Positions 17,430 to 26,712 of a DNA stretch of 40,286 bases are shown here, piece by piece. The notes beneath the pieces were generated by a model, which saw only the letters and a program-made list of their open reading frames with translations, made no database searches and had not been told where the DNA came from. Within the stretch, counting starts at the first letter, position 1, and each line of letters begins with the position of its first letter. The stretch is from Sporichthya sp. (GTDB taxonomy: Bacteria; Actinomycetota; Actinomycetes; Sporichthyales; Sporichthyaceae), in the NCBI RefSeq assembly GCF_013815995.1, contig NZ_JACDFE010000008.1, positions 1 to 40,286 on the forward strand, written 5' to 3'. A program made the position numbers and the translations under genes.

Positions 17430-17705
17430 ATGAAGTACGCGGTGCGCGTTCTCTCGGGAGCGGTGCTGGGCGTTGGCCTTGCCGTCCTCGTCGGCTGGTA
17501 CTTCCACCTGGACACCTTGACCTCCCTGGTACCGGGCTACGCCTCGATGAAGCCGAACACGGCGCTCGGACTGGCGGTGCTGGCGGGCGGGGACATCTGG
17601 TACGAAGCGAACCGGCCGTCCGGGGCCTGCTTCGCCGTTCGGCTGCCCGTCGCTCGCGAGCCCGTTTCCCTGCCCCGGGCCCGGCGTGAAGGAGCAACGA
17701 GGTGA
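17430..17705 (+). pseudogene. sensor histidine kinase reduced to its N-terminal membrane segment and C-terminal ATPase tail
   Basis: N-part VLVGWYFHLDTLTSLVPGYASMKPNTALGLAVLAG joined in frame to GGDIWYEANRPSGACFAVRLPVARE (end of HATPase_c); kinase core missing. Confidence 0.65.
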
Positions 17706-19482
17706 ACCCGCTTCCTGTGGCGGAGTCCGTCGGTGACCTGCCTGGAGCGTGCCCGGGCCAGGCCGCGGCCGACGCGGCGCTGGCGGCTGCGTTGCCGATG
17801 TTGGCCGAGCTTTCCGGCGCGACCACTGTGCTGGTGGTTCGCCCGCGCGGCGAGGGCGAGATTGTCGCGATGCGCGTGGGGCCCGACCTGGACCCCGACG
17901 CACTGGCGAGTGGCCGGACCGCCACCCGGCCGTTGCCCGGCAATGCGGGTGACGTGGTCGCGGCCTGGGTCCACGAACCGGACGAGCCGTGCCTGATCCG
18001 GCTGGAGCTGGCGCTGACCATCGTCACCGAACGCCTCGCCCGTCTGAACGCCGAGGACCAGCTCATGGATCTGACGGCACGTATGAACAGCGCCCAGCAG
18101 CTGGCCAACATGGGCGACTACGACTGGCACATCGCCAGCGACACCAACCGGTGGTCGGATCAGCTCTACCGCATCTACGGCCATGAGCCGCAGTCGTTCA
18201 ACCCCTCCTACGAACTCTTCCTGGCCCACATCCATCCGGAGGACCGGGACCGGGTCGCGGCGGTCCACCAGCACGCCTATGCCACCGGCGAGCCGTACGA
18301 GATGGTCGAGCGCGTTGTCCGGCCGGACGGTGGGGTCCGCTACCTGTCGTCCAACGGCCAGGTCGTCCTCGACGAAGCCGGCCGGCCCACCCGGATGCGG
18401 GGCACCTGCATCGACATCACCGACCGGGTCCTGGCCGAGCAGGCCCGCGAACGCATCGCGGCCCGCTTTCGCCACATGGTCGATTCGTGTCCCGACGCGA
18501 TCCTGGTGCTCGATGTCCAGGGCCGGATCGTGCAGGGCAACCGCCGCGCCCACGACCTTCTGGGTGGCGACCCCACCGGCAGGAGAGTCGAGGAGATCGC
18601 ACGCGGGCTGCGCGTCGACGGCCAGGGGATCGAGGCCCTGGGCCTCGACGGTCGGCCGCTGAGACTTGACGTGATCACCGCCGAGCTCAGCGGGTCGACG
18701 GGGAATTCCTGCTCGCGGTCTACCTTCGCGACGCGTGCGTCCGCCTCGCCAACGAAGCACATGCCGCCGCCCTCCGGGAGGTCCAGGTGCGCCACCGCCA
18801 GGCGCTGGAGATCAACGACGACGTCGTACAGGGGCTGACGGCCGCGGTCCTGGCCATGCAGCAGGGAGACCTCGCGGGGTCCACGTCCTATCTGGAACGG
18901 ACGTTGTCGGCCGCTCGCCGGCTGATGAATGGTTGGTCGCAGCCGAGTGGAGACCACCCGCTCCTACCGGGAGATCTGGTACGCACGCTCGCCTCATCGC
19001 TCCACGGCCCAGCGGCTGCAGCCGTCACCAATAGTCCCCCCGGGTCGGTGGCGCCGGGGTCGGCGCCCACGATCCTGGTGGTGGACGACAGCAGCGACGT
19101 CCGAACACTGCTGTGCGCCCAGCTGAGATCCATGGGGAAGTACGAGATCGTCGGACAGGCAGCCGACGGCAAGGAGGCGGTCCGCCTGGCCGCATCCCTG
19201 CAGCCTCAGGTAGTCCTCTTGGACCTTTCGATGCCTGAGATGGACGGCTTGCAGGCGCTCCCGTTGATCCTTGAGGTCGCGGCCGGCGTCCGAGTCATCG
19301 TGATGTCCGGTTTCGATCAGCGCCGCGTGGGTGCTCAGGCGTTGGCCGCCGGCGCGGTTCGCTACATCGAGAAGGGCTTGCGCATGGACCTGGCCACCGT
19401 GATCGACGAAGTCCTGGCGGTGGCGGAGGCGCCCTCCGTCCGGGTTTCCGGGGCGCCGGCGCAGCTACGGTGGTCCACTTAG
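17702..19482 (+). pseudogene. PAS-PAS-DHp(degenerate)-REC hybrid protein interrupted by a 1-nt frameshift near 18692-18694
   Basis: ORF 17702..18838 (GDYDWHIASDTNRWSDQLYRIYGHEPQSFNPSYELFLAHIHPEDRDRV; second PAS) continues in frame 1 as VDGEFLLAVYLRDACVRLANEAHAAALREVQVRHRQALEINDDVVQGLTAAVLAMQQGD and a receiver ILVVDDSSDVRTLLCAQLRS. Confidence 0.8.
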
Positions 19483-19595
19483 GGCGTTTCGGCCGCGAAT
19501 ACCTCGAGTTGGTCGTCGCGGATGCCGAAGATCCAAGGAATGCACGGGCATCGAAGTCGGCGCCCGAGCCATGACGGGGAAAGGAATCCGTACAA

Positions 19596-20264
19596 GTGGA
19601 CACCTCCGAGCAACTGTCGGGCGACGCCAGCCCCATCACCGTCTTCCTGCTGGACGACCACGAGATCGTCCGGCGCGGCGTGGCCGACCTGTTGAACTCC
19701 GCCCCCGACATCACCGTGGTCGGCGAAGCCGGCACCGCCGCGCAGGCGCTGGTCCGCATCCCCGCCCTCAAGCCGCAGGTCGCGGTCCTGGACGCCCGGC
19801 TGCCCGACGGCAGCGGCATCGACGTCTGTCGTGACATCCGCTCGGCCATGCCCGAGGTGCGCTGCCTGATCCTGACCAGTTACGACGACAACGACGCGAT
19901 CTTCGCCGCCGTGATGGGCGGCGCGGCCGGCTATCTGCTCAAGGAGATCCGCGGGACCAACCTGCTGGACGCGATCCGCCAGGTCGCCGCCGGCAAGTCC
20001 CTGCTGGACCCCTCCGTCACCGAGCGGCTGCTGGCCCGGCTGCGTGACGGCGCCCCGACCGACCCGCGAATGGCCTCGCTGTCCGAGCGGGAGCGGGAGA
20101 TTCTCACCCTGATCGCCGACGGCCTGACCAACCGGCAAATCGGCGAGCGCCTCTTCCTGGCCGAGAAGACCGTGAAGAACTACGTCTCCGCGCTGCTGGC
20201 CAAGCTCGGCATGGAGCGGCGCACCCAGGCCGCGGTCTACGCCGCGGAGCTTCGCAAGTCGTAG
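19596..20264 (+). CDS. NarL/FixJ-family response regulator, DosR/DevR-like
   Basis: FLLDDHEIVRRGVADLLNSAPDITVVGEAGTAAQALVRIPALKPQVAVLDARLPDGSGIDVCRDIRSAMPEVRCLILTSYDDNDAIFAAVMGGAAGYLLKEI; HTH FLAEKTVKNYVSALLAKLGMERRTQAAVYAAELRKS, very like mycobacterial DosR as recalled. Confidence 0.88.
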   Translation: MDTSEQLSGDASPITVFLLDDHEIVRRGVADLLNSAPDITVVGEAGTAAQALVRIPALKPQVAVLDARLPDGSGIDVCRDIRSAMPEVRCLILTSYDDNDAIFAAVMGGAAGYLLKEIRGTNLLDAIRQVAAGKSLLDPSVTERLLARLRDGAPTDPRMASLSEREREILTLIADGLTNRQIGERLFLAEKTVKNYVSALLAKLGMERRTQAAVYAAELRKS

Positions 20265-20289
20265 CCCGGGAATAGCGCGGCAGCTACTA

Positions 20290-20301
20290 TTGTCCGTACA
20301 A
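20290..20301. promoter_or_regulatory. putative GntR operator upstream of the MBL-rhodanese gene
   Basis: ttgtccgtacaa, reverse complement of the site at 37778-37789. Confidence 0.65.
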
Positions 20302-20339
20302 ATGGCGCGCAGCTGACGCCAGATGTCCGGGAGGCCTGC

Positions 20340-21725
20340 ATGATCCTCGACCAGTACTACCTCTCCTGCCTGTCGCAGGCGTCGTACCTGGTCGCCGACC
20401 CGGGCTCGCGCCGGGCGGCGGTGATCGACCCGCGCCGAGACGTCAAGGAGTACCTGACCGACGCCGAGGCGCAGGGCCTGAGCATCGAGCTCGTCATCCT
20501 CACCCACGTGCACGCCGACTTCATCCCCGGCCACACCGAGTTGGCCGAGCGCACCGGCGCCGAGATCGCGATGGGCGAGGTCGCGCCGGTGCAGTTCCCG
20601 ATCCGCCGCCTGCGCGACGGCGAGCGCATCACCCTCGGCGACCCGGAGACCGGCGTCGTCCTCGAGGTCCTGGCCACCCCGGGCCACACGCCGGAGTCGA
20701 TCACCCTGGCCATCTACGAACACGGCTCCGATCCGGCGCCGCACTCGATCCTCACCGGCGACACCCTCTTCCTCGGCGACGTCGGCCGTCCCGACCTGCT
20801 CGGCGCCGCCGGCCGCACCTCGGCGGAGATGGCGCGCGAGTTGTTTCAATCGTTGCGCGGCAAGATCCTGCCGCTGCCCGACGAGGTGCTGGTCTACCCC
20901 GGTCACGGTGCGGGCAGCGCGTGCGGCAAGGCGCTCTCGACCGACACCGTCTCGACTCTCGGCGACCAGCGCCGCACCAACTACGCGCTGGCCCCGATGA
21001 GCGAGGACGATTTCGTCGCCGTCGTCACCGACGGGCTGGGCGCGCCACCGGCGTACTTCGCCGACGAGGTGGCGGTGAACAAGGTCGGTCACGTGCCGTT
21101 CGACGAGGATCAGCCGGTGCCCCGGACCGACGGCACCACCGCGGTCCGGCGCCAACAGGCCGGCTACCTGCTGCTCGACGTCCGCGACGACCAGGCTTTC
21201 GCCGCCGGGCACCTGAAGGGCTCGGTGAACGTCGGGCTGTCCGGCCGGTTCGCCGAGTACGCCGCCGCGCTGCATGCCCCGGAGCAGCCGGTGATCCTGG
21301 TCGGCTCCGACGAGCAGAACGCCGAGGCGCGGCTGCGGCTGGCCCGGGTGGGCGTGGACCAGGTGACCGCCCAGGTGAACGAGAGCATCCTGGTCGAGAG
21401 TCCCGAGCTGGTCGTCGCTTCCAGTCGTCTGACGGCCAGTCAGGCCGCGGAGGCGATCAAGTCCACGCCCGACCTGCAGGTCGTCGACGTGCGCGGGCCG
21501 GGGGAGCACAAGGCCGGCGCGCTGCCCGGCGCGGTCAACCTGTGCGTGACCCGATTGCGCACCACGCTCGACCAGCTGGACCCGGCCAAGCCGGTGCTCG
21601 TGCACTGCGCCGGCGGCTATCGCTCGATGGCGGCCGCCAGCCTGCTCGAGGCCAATGGCTTCCACGACGTCTCCGACGTCCTCGGCGGCTACACCGCCTG
21701 GGCTGCGGACCCCTCCGCCGCCTAG
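20340..21725 (+). CDS. MBL-fold / double rhodanese protein (CstB/persulfide-dioxygenase-like)
   Basis: MBL motif ILTHVHADFIPGHTELA, TGDTLFLGDVGRPDL, VYPGHGAGSACGK; two rhodanese-like modules, the second with VHCAGGYRSMAAASLL active-site Cys. Confidence 0.85.
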   Translation: MILDQYYLSCLSQASYLVADPGSRRAAVIDPRRDVKEYLTDAEAQGLSIELVILTHVHADFIPGHTELAERTGAEIAMGEVAPVQFPIRRLRDGERITLGDPETGVVLEVLATPGHTPESITLAIYEHGSDPAPHSILTGDTLFLGDVGRPDLLGAAGRTSAEMARELFQSLRGKILPLPDEVLVYPGHGAGSACGKALSTDTVSTLGDQRRTNYALAPMSEDDFVAVVTDGLGAPPAYFADEVAVNKVGHVPFDEDQPVPRTDGTTAVRRQQAGYLLLDVRDDQAFAAGHLKGSVNVGLSGRFAEYAAALHAPEQPVILVGSDEQNAEARLRLARVGVDQVTAQVNESILVESPELVVASSRLTASQAAEAIKSTPDLQVVDVRGPGEHKAGALPGAVNLCVTRLRTTLDQLDPAKPVLVHCAGGYRSMAAASLLEANGFHDVSDVLGGYTAWAADPSAA

Positions 21726-21733
21726 GCGGAGCC

Positions 21734-21761
21734 TCACCCGCGCAGGCGAATCGAGGGGTGA
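21734..21761. promoter_or_regulatory. inverted-repeat motif upstream of NarL-type regulator
   Basis: tcaccc-N14-aggggtga. Confidence 0.35.
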
Positions 21762-21811
21762 ACCCGCGCTCGCCCACTGGCGGGCGCCCGGCGCCGCCGT
21801 AGCCTGAGGAG

Positions 21812-22504
21812 ATGACGTCGCCAGTGCACTCCCAGGGTTCTCGGCCGGCGACCTGCCCGATGCGGCTCGTCCTCGTCGACGACCACCAGATGGTGCTGCA
21901 CGGGCTGACGGCGATGCTCGCCCACTTCGACGACGCGGTCGCCATTGTCGGCACGGCTACCTCCTACGATGCCGCCCTGCTGGTCGCCGCGCAGACCGAC
22001 CCCGACATCGTGCTGTGTGACGTCCGGCTGGCCGGCGCGAGCGGCATTGATCTGTGCCAGGCGATCTCCGGACTGCACCCGGAGATCAAGGTCGTGCTCC
22101 TGACGGTCTACGACGACGAGCACTACCTCTTTCAGGCGCTGCGCGTAGGTGCGGCGGGATACATCCTCAAGCGGGTCGATGCGGCCGAACTGGTCGCACA
22201 GCTGCGCCGCGCGCGCGAAGGGGAGATCGTAGTGGACCCCGCCCTGGCCGGGCGGGTCGCGCTCTCGGCGGCCCGGATCCACGCCGGCGAGGTCTGGCCG
22301 GGCGCGCACCTGGGGTTGACTCACCGCGAATCCGAGGTGCTGGCCCTGCTGGTCTCCGGACACTCGAACAAGGGCGTCGCGGCCAAGCTGGTGGTCAGCG
22401 AGGACACCGTGAAAACCCACATCCGCGGGCTCTATCGCAAGCTCGGGGTGAGCGATCGCAGCGGGGCGGTCTCGGTCGCCCTGCGCGAGGGCGTCTTCCA
22501 ATGA
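21812..22504 (+). CDS. NarL/FixJ-family response regulator
   Basis: MRLVLVDDHQMVLHGLTAMLAHFDDAVAIVG...DIVLCDVRLAGASGIDLCQAI...; LuxR HTH LTHRESEVLALLVSGHSNKGVAAKLVVSEDTVKTHIRGLYRKLGV. Confidence 0.9.
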   Translation: MTSPVHSQGSRPATCPMRLVLVDDHQMVLHGLTAMLAHFDDAVAIVGTATSYDAALLVAAQTDPDIVLCDVRLAGASGIDLCQAISGLHPEIKVVLLTVYDDEHYLFQALRVGAAGYILKRVDAAELVAQLRRAREGEIVVDPALAGRVALSAARIHAGEVWPGAHLGLTHRESEVLALLVSGHSNKGVAAKLVVSEDTVKTHIRGLYRKLGVSDRSGAVSVALREGVFQ

Positions 22505-23634
22505 CGGAGGTGACGGATGCGGCGGGCCTCGCCGCCCGCCTCGGCGCGGACGCGGTCGTGATCTTCGGCGGTGACGGCGACGACCTGTTCGTGGCCGACG
22601 CAGCCCCGGGCGACCCGAGGCTGGCCGAGGCGCTTCGCATTCCGATCGGGTTCGGCGTGACGGGACGGGTTGCGAGCACCGGCCGCCCGGTCCGTATCGA
22701 TCGGGACTCTCCACGCAATGCGCTGCACCGTCAGCTGATCGGGCTGGCCGACGGCGATCCGATCAGCCGGGTGTGTGCCCCGATCCCCGGCCTCTACGGC
22801 GAGATCGTCGGCGTGCTGGCCGGGTACCGGTCGGTCGATCGGCCGTTCACCGAGCCGGAGCTGGGCACCGCGAGCGAGCTCGCCTCGTCGCTCGGCCTGC
22901 GCATGCACACCGAGCAACTGTGGCTCGCGGTCCGCCGGTACCGCGATGATCGGGACCTGCTCATCGCCCAGGCGATCGAGGCCCAGGAAGGCGAGCGTCG
23001 GCGCATCGCGTTCGACCTGCATGACGGGGTCATCACCGTGCTGGCCTCGACGGCGTTCCACCTCAACGCCGCCGCGCTGGCGGTGTCGGGTCCGGGGGAC
23101 GCATCGGCCGCGCTGGCCCAGATCGCCGAGGCCCGGCACCTCGCTGATCTGGCCTACCACCAGACCCGGGCGGCGGTCACCGGCTTGCACAGCCTCGTGC
23201 TGGACGACCTCGGTCTGGTCGCGGCCCTGGAATCGCTGGTGCGGACGGTGGGCCCGGCCGGGGGCACCGAGGTCGAGCTGCTGGCGGACCCGGCCCAGGC
23301 GCTCGGCGAGATTCCAGATCATGCGGCCTCCGCGTTGTACCGCATCGCCCAGGAGGCCCTCGGCAATGCGATCCAGCACTCCGGAGCCTCCCGGATCCTG
23401 CTCTCCCTGCAGCGAGTACCTGGCGCGCTGGTCCTGGCCTGCACCGACGACGGCACCGGGTTCGATCCGGTCGAGCGCAAGGCGGCCCGCGCTGCCGATG
23501 CCGACCCCGCCCGCCAGCACTTCGGGCTGTCCTCGATGGAGCAGCGCTGTGCGCTGCTCGGCGCCGATCTGCGTCTGGAGTCGGCTCCCGGTCGGGGCAC
23601 CCGCGTCATCATCGAGGTGCCGCTCGCGGGTTAG
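22501..23634 (+). CDS. GAF-type sensor histidine kinase (HisKA_3/HATPase)
   Basis: ATG overlaps regulator stop (ATGA); EGERRRIAFDLHDGVITVLASTAFHLNAAAL; ALYRIAQEALGNAIQHSGA; CTDDGTGFDP; FGLSSMEQRC. Confidence 0.9.
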   Translation: MTEVTDAAGLAARLGADAVVIFGGDGDDLFVADAAPGDPRLAEALRIPIGFGVTGRVASTGRPVRIDRDSPRNALHRQLIGLADGDPISRVCAPIPGLYGEIVGVLAGYRSVDRPFTEPELGTASELASSLGLRMHTEQLWLAVRRYRDDRDLLIAQAIEAQEGERRRIAFDLHDGVITVLASTAFHLNAAALAVSGPGDASAALAQIAEARHLADLAYHQTRAAVTGLHSLVLDDLGLVAALESLVRTVGPAGGTEVELLADPAQALGEIPDHAASALYRIAQEALGNAIQHSGASRILLSLQRVPGALVLACTDDGTGFDPVERKAARAADADPARQHFGLSSMEQRCALLGADLRLESAPGRGTRVIIEVPLAG

Positions 23635-24509
23635 GGCAGGACAGCGCGCCGTTGCTCCATCAGGCGCAGGATCATCGGCGTGAAGATGAGTTGCATGGCC
23701 AGCTCCATCTTCCCGCCGGGGGCCACGATCACATTGGGCCGGGACATGAACGAGCCGTTCAACATCGAGAGCAGGTAGGGGAAGTCGATCTCTCGCGGTT
23801 CGCGGAAGCGGATCACCAGGAAGCTCTCGTCCGCGGCCGGGATGTGCCGCGCGATGAACGGGTTGGACGTGTCCACCGTCGGCACCCGCTGGAAGTTGAC
23901 ATGGGTGCGCGAGAACTGCGGACACATGTAGTTGAGGTAGTCGGGCATCCGTCGGAGGATCGTGTCCACCACCGTCTCGTTCGAGTAACCGCGGGTGGTC
24001 TTGTCCCGGTGCAGCTTCTGGATCCACTCCAGGTTGATGATCGGCACGACGCCGATCAGCAGGTCAGCGTGCTGGGCCACGTTGACCTCGTCGGTGACGA
24101 CAGCGCCGTGCAGCCCCTCGTAGAACAGCAGGTCGGTACCGTCGGGGACGTCCTCCCAGTCGGTGAACGTGCCGGGTTCCTGCCCGTAGGGCGCGGCCTC
24201 CGCCTCATCGTGCAGGTACCTCCGGGTTCGGCCGGTCCCGGTCTCGCCGTAGGCCAGGAAGAGCTCGGCGAGCTCCGCGAACAGGTTGGAACCCGGGCCG
24301 AAGTGGGAGAAGTGGTTGTTGCCCTGGCCGGCCGCTTCGGCCGACTCCTTCGCCATCTCCGCACGGTCGTACCGGTGGAAGGCGTCGCCCTCGACCACAG
24401 CGGCGGTGACGCCCTCGCGCCGGAAGATCTGCTGCACGGTGCGCGTGACCGAGGTCGTCCCGGCTCCGGAGGAACCGGTGATCGCGATCACCGGGTGTCG
24501 GATCGACAT
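23631..24509 (-). CDS. prk: phosphoribulokinase (bacterial class I type)
   Basis: MSIRHPVIAITGSSGAGTTSVTRTVQQIFRREGVTAAVVEGDAFHRYDRAEM...DLLFYEGLHGAVV...IINLEWIQKLHRDKTTRGYSNETVVDTILRRMPDYLNYMCPQFSRTHVNFQRVPTVDTSNPF. Confidence 0.95.
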   Translation of the reverse strand: MSIRHPVIAITGSSGAGTTSVTRTVQQIFRREGVTAAVVEGDAFHRYDRAEMAKESAEAAGQGNNHFSHFGPGSNLFAELAELFLAYGETGTGRTRRYLHDEAEAAPYGQEPGTFTDWEDVPDGTDLLFYEGLHGAVVTDEVNVAQHADLLIGVVPIINLEWIQKLHRDKTTRGYSNETVVDTILRRMPDYLNYMCPQFSRTHVNFQRVPTVDTSNPFIARHIPAADESFLVIRFREPREIDFPYLLSMLNGSFMSRPNVIVAPGGKMELAMQLIFTPMILRLMEQRRAVLP

Positions 24510-24514
24510 GGGCC

Positions 24515-25576
24515 CTAGACCCGGAAAAGGGATCGGTTGTTGAACAGGGAGAAGTCCTCGGCCGACCCGCTGAGGTCCTCGCGGTGGTATCGCTCGATGC
24601 GGTCCACCTCGGCGCTCGAGCCGAAGATGAACGGGATCCGCTGGTGCAGCGCGCCTGGTTGCACGTCGAGCACGCGGCCCCGCCCGGTGCTGGCCGATCC
24701 GCCGGCCTGCTCGACGATGAACGAGATCGGACTGCACTCGTACAACAGCCGCAGCCGTCCAGCCGAGCGGGCGTCCTTGCTGTCGGCCGGGTAGAGGAAG
24801 ACCCCGCCCCGGGTCAGGATCCGGAACGTCTCCGCGACCAGCGAGGCGACCCACCGCATGTTGAAGTCCCGCTCCCGCGGGCCCGCCCGGCCGACCAGGC
24901 ACTCGGCCACGTAGCGGCGCACGGGGGGCTCCCAGAACCGCTCGTTGGAGGTGTTGATCGCGAACTCGGACGTGTGCTCGGGAATCCGGATCTGAGGGTG
25001 AGTCAGGATGAAGGTGCCCAGCTCGCGGTCGAGGGTGTAGCCGTCCACCCCGGACCCGGTAGTCAGGATCAGCATGGTCGCCGGTCCGTACAGGGCGAAG
25101 CCGGCACAGACCTGCTCGGTGCCCGGCTGGAGGAAATCCGCCAGGGCCGGCTCGGCGCCGGGGTTCGGGGTCCGCAGGATCGAGAAGATGGTGCCGGTCG
25201 GGATGTTCGCGTCGATGTTGCTCGACCCGTCCAACGGGTCGAACACCAGCAGGTACTGCCCACGCCGGAAGCGCGTCGGCACCGGATAGAACGTCGCCAG
25301 CTCCTCAGACACCATCCCGGCCAGGTACCCGCCCCACTGCGTTTCGGCGATCATGATCTCGTTGCTCAGCACGTCCAGGCGTGCCTGCGCCTCGCCCTGG
25401 ACGTTGAGGGTTCCCGCCGCGCCGAGCGACCCGCCAAGCGCCCCCTTGTTGACCTGCAGGGCGATCGCCTGCACCGCGATGGTGATCGCCTGCAGCAGGC
25501 CGGCGAAGTCGCCGGGCGAGCCCGGACCGTCGGGCCCGACCAGCTCCTCGAGCGCCGGCGCGGCGACGCTAGGCAT
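24515..25576 (-). CDS. fbp: class I fructose-1,6-bisphosphatase
   Basis: LLVFDPLDGSSNIDANIPTGTIFSI; GTFILTHPQIRIPEHTSEFAINTSNERFWEPPVRRYV; RLRLLYECSPISFIVEQAGGSASTGRGRVLDVQPGALHQRIPFIFGS. Confidence 0.95.
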   Translation of the reverse strand: MPSVAAPALEELVGPDGPGSPGDFAGLLQAITIAVQAIALQVNKGALGGSLGAAGTLNVQGEAQARLDVLSNEIMIAETQWGGYLAGMVSEELATFYPVPTRFRRGQYLLVFDPLDGSSNIDANIPTGTIFSILRTPNPGAEPALADFLQPGTEQVCAGFALYGPATMLILTTGSGVDGYTLDRELGTFILTHPQIRIPEHTSEFAINTSNERFWEPPVRRYVAECLVGRAGPRERDFNMRWVASLVAETFRILTRGGVFLYPADSKDARSAGRLRLLYECSPISFIVEQAGGSASTGRGRVLDVQPGALHQRIPFIFGSSAEVDRIERYHREDLSGSAEDFSLFNNRSLFRV

Positions 25577-26616
25577 GGGCGGACACCAGACGCGACCCGT
25601 CGGCAGTCATCTCGGGGACGGTCGTGGTGCCGGTCGCGGCGGCGGCCCGGGCGCAGTTGGCCGCCAGCGCCGACTGGGCCGCCGGCACCGCAGCCGGATC
25701 GCCATGCCACGTGAGCAGCGCGTCGTTCACCAGAGCCCGGCCGAAGGAGAACGACAGCCGCCACGTCGTGTCGTTGCGGTCGGCGGCCTCCGCGGTAATG
25801 GCGGTCAGGTTGGCGCAGGCGCGCTCATTGCTCTGTCCGCCGGAGAGGGAAAACGACGCCCGGCACGGCGGCCGGCACCGCGCCCCGCAGCACCCGGACC
25901 GTGCGCGCGGCGATGTCCTCGGGAGTCGACTCCTCCTCGTTGTCGGCGAAGCCCGCGACCACCATGTTGGTCTTGAGTACCAGAGCCTGCGGATCGACGC
26001 CCATCAGGGCCAGGTGCTTGAACACGTTGGTGAGGACATTGGAGGTGACCGCCTGGCACAACGCGATCTCGTGCGCCCCGTCCATCAGGATCTCGGGCTC
26101 GACGATCGGGACCAGCCCGCACTCCTGGCACAGTGCCGCGAAGCGGGCCAGTGAATGCGCGTTGGCCCGCACGGCGCGCTTGCTCAAGCCGTTGGGGTCG
26201 AACACTGCGCGCCACTTCGCGAAGGTGGCCCCCAGTTCGCGGTACTCCAGCAAGCGCGGACGCAGGCCGTCGAGCCCCTCGGTCACCATCCCGCCGTTGG
26301 CGAACGGGAGGGGGGACGTCCCGGTATCCACCTTGATGCCGAGCCGGATGCCGCGTCCGGCGGCAGCGACCGGGAACGGCGTGCCGTCCGCCAGCGTCTG
26401 GCGCAGCGTCTCGTCGCAGACGATCATCCCGGAGATCCAGGCGGACAGCCGGGGTGTGGTGAGCAGCAGTTCGCGGTAGTCCCCCCGGGACTTCGCGGTC
26501 GCTGGCACCCCGGCCGCCGCCAGCCTCTTCGACATCGTGGCAACGCTCTCGTCCGCAGCCAGGATCCCCGCACCGGGGCGGACCAGATCAAGGGCGGTGT
26601 TCGGCAAGTTCGTCAT
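25569..26616 (-). pseudogene. class I fructose-bisphosphate aldolase, frameshifted by one extra base near 25847-25849
   Basis: ORF 25825..26616 MTNLPNTALDLVRPGAGILAADESVATMSKRLAAAGV...IVEPEILMDGAHEI...VLKTNMVVAGF; reading ends GVVFPLRRTEQ*; removing one C restores GVVFLSGGQSNERACANLTAITAEAADRNDTTWRLSFSFGRALVNDALLTWHGDP... to a stop at 25569. Confidence 0.88.
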
Positions 26617-26651
26617 GGCCCGACGCTAGGGACGGGGCGCCAATGGGCACC

Positions 26652-26670
26652 TCACCCCTGCGAGGGGTGA
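26652..26670. promoter_or_regulatory. perfect inverted repeat in fba/rbcL divergent promoter
   Basis: tcacccct-gcg-aggggtga. Confidence 0.6.
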
Positions 26671-26712
26671 CGCGGGTGAGTGCCGGTCCCGGGCGAGCGC
26701 CTGACCGGCGAC

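Noticed and set aside
15015-17903. Full 962-aa version of the minus-strand ORF
   Set aside because: Only 15015-16151 shows domains; the upstream part is antisense to the PAS-GGDEF gene and low complexity.
19588-19598. tccgtacaa at the DosR-like gene start
   Set aside because: Matches only 9 of 12 operator bases; too weak to include it in the GntR regulon.
19479-21737. 752-aa minus-strand ORF
   Set aside because: Antisense to the DosR-like and MBL-rhodanese genes; Arg/Gly/Val/Asp-rich composition typical of spurious high-GC antisense frames.
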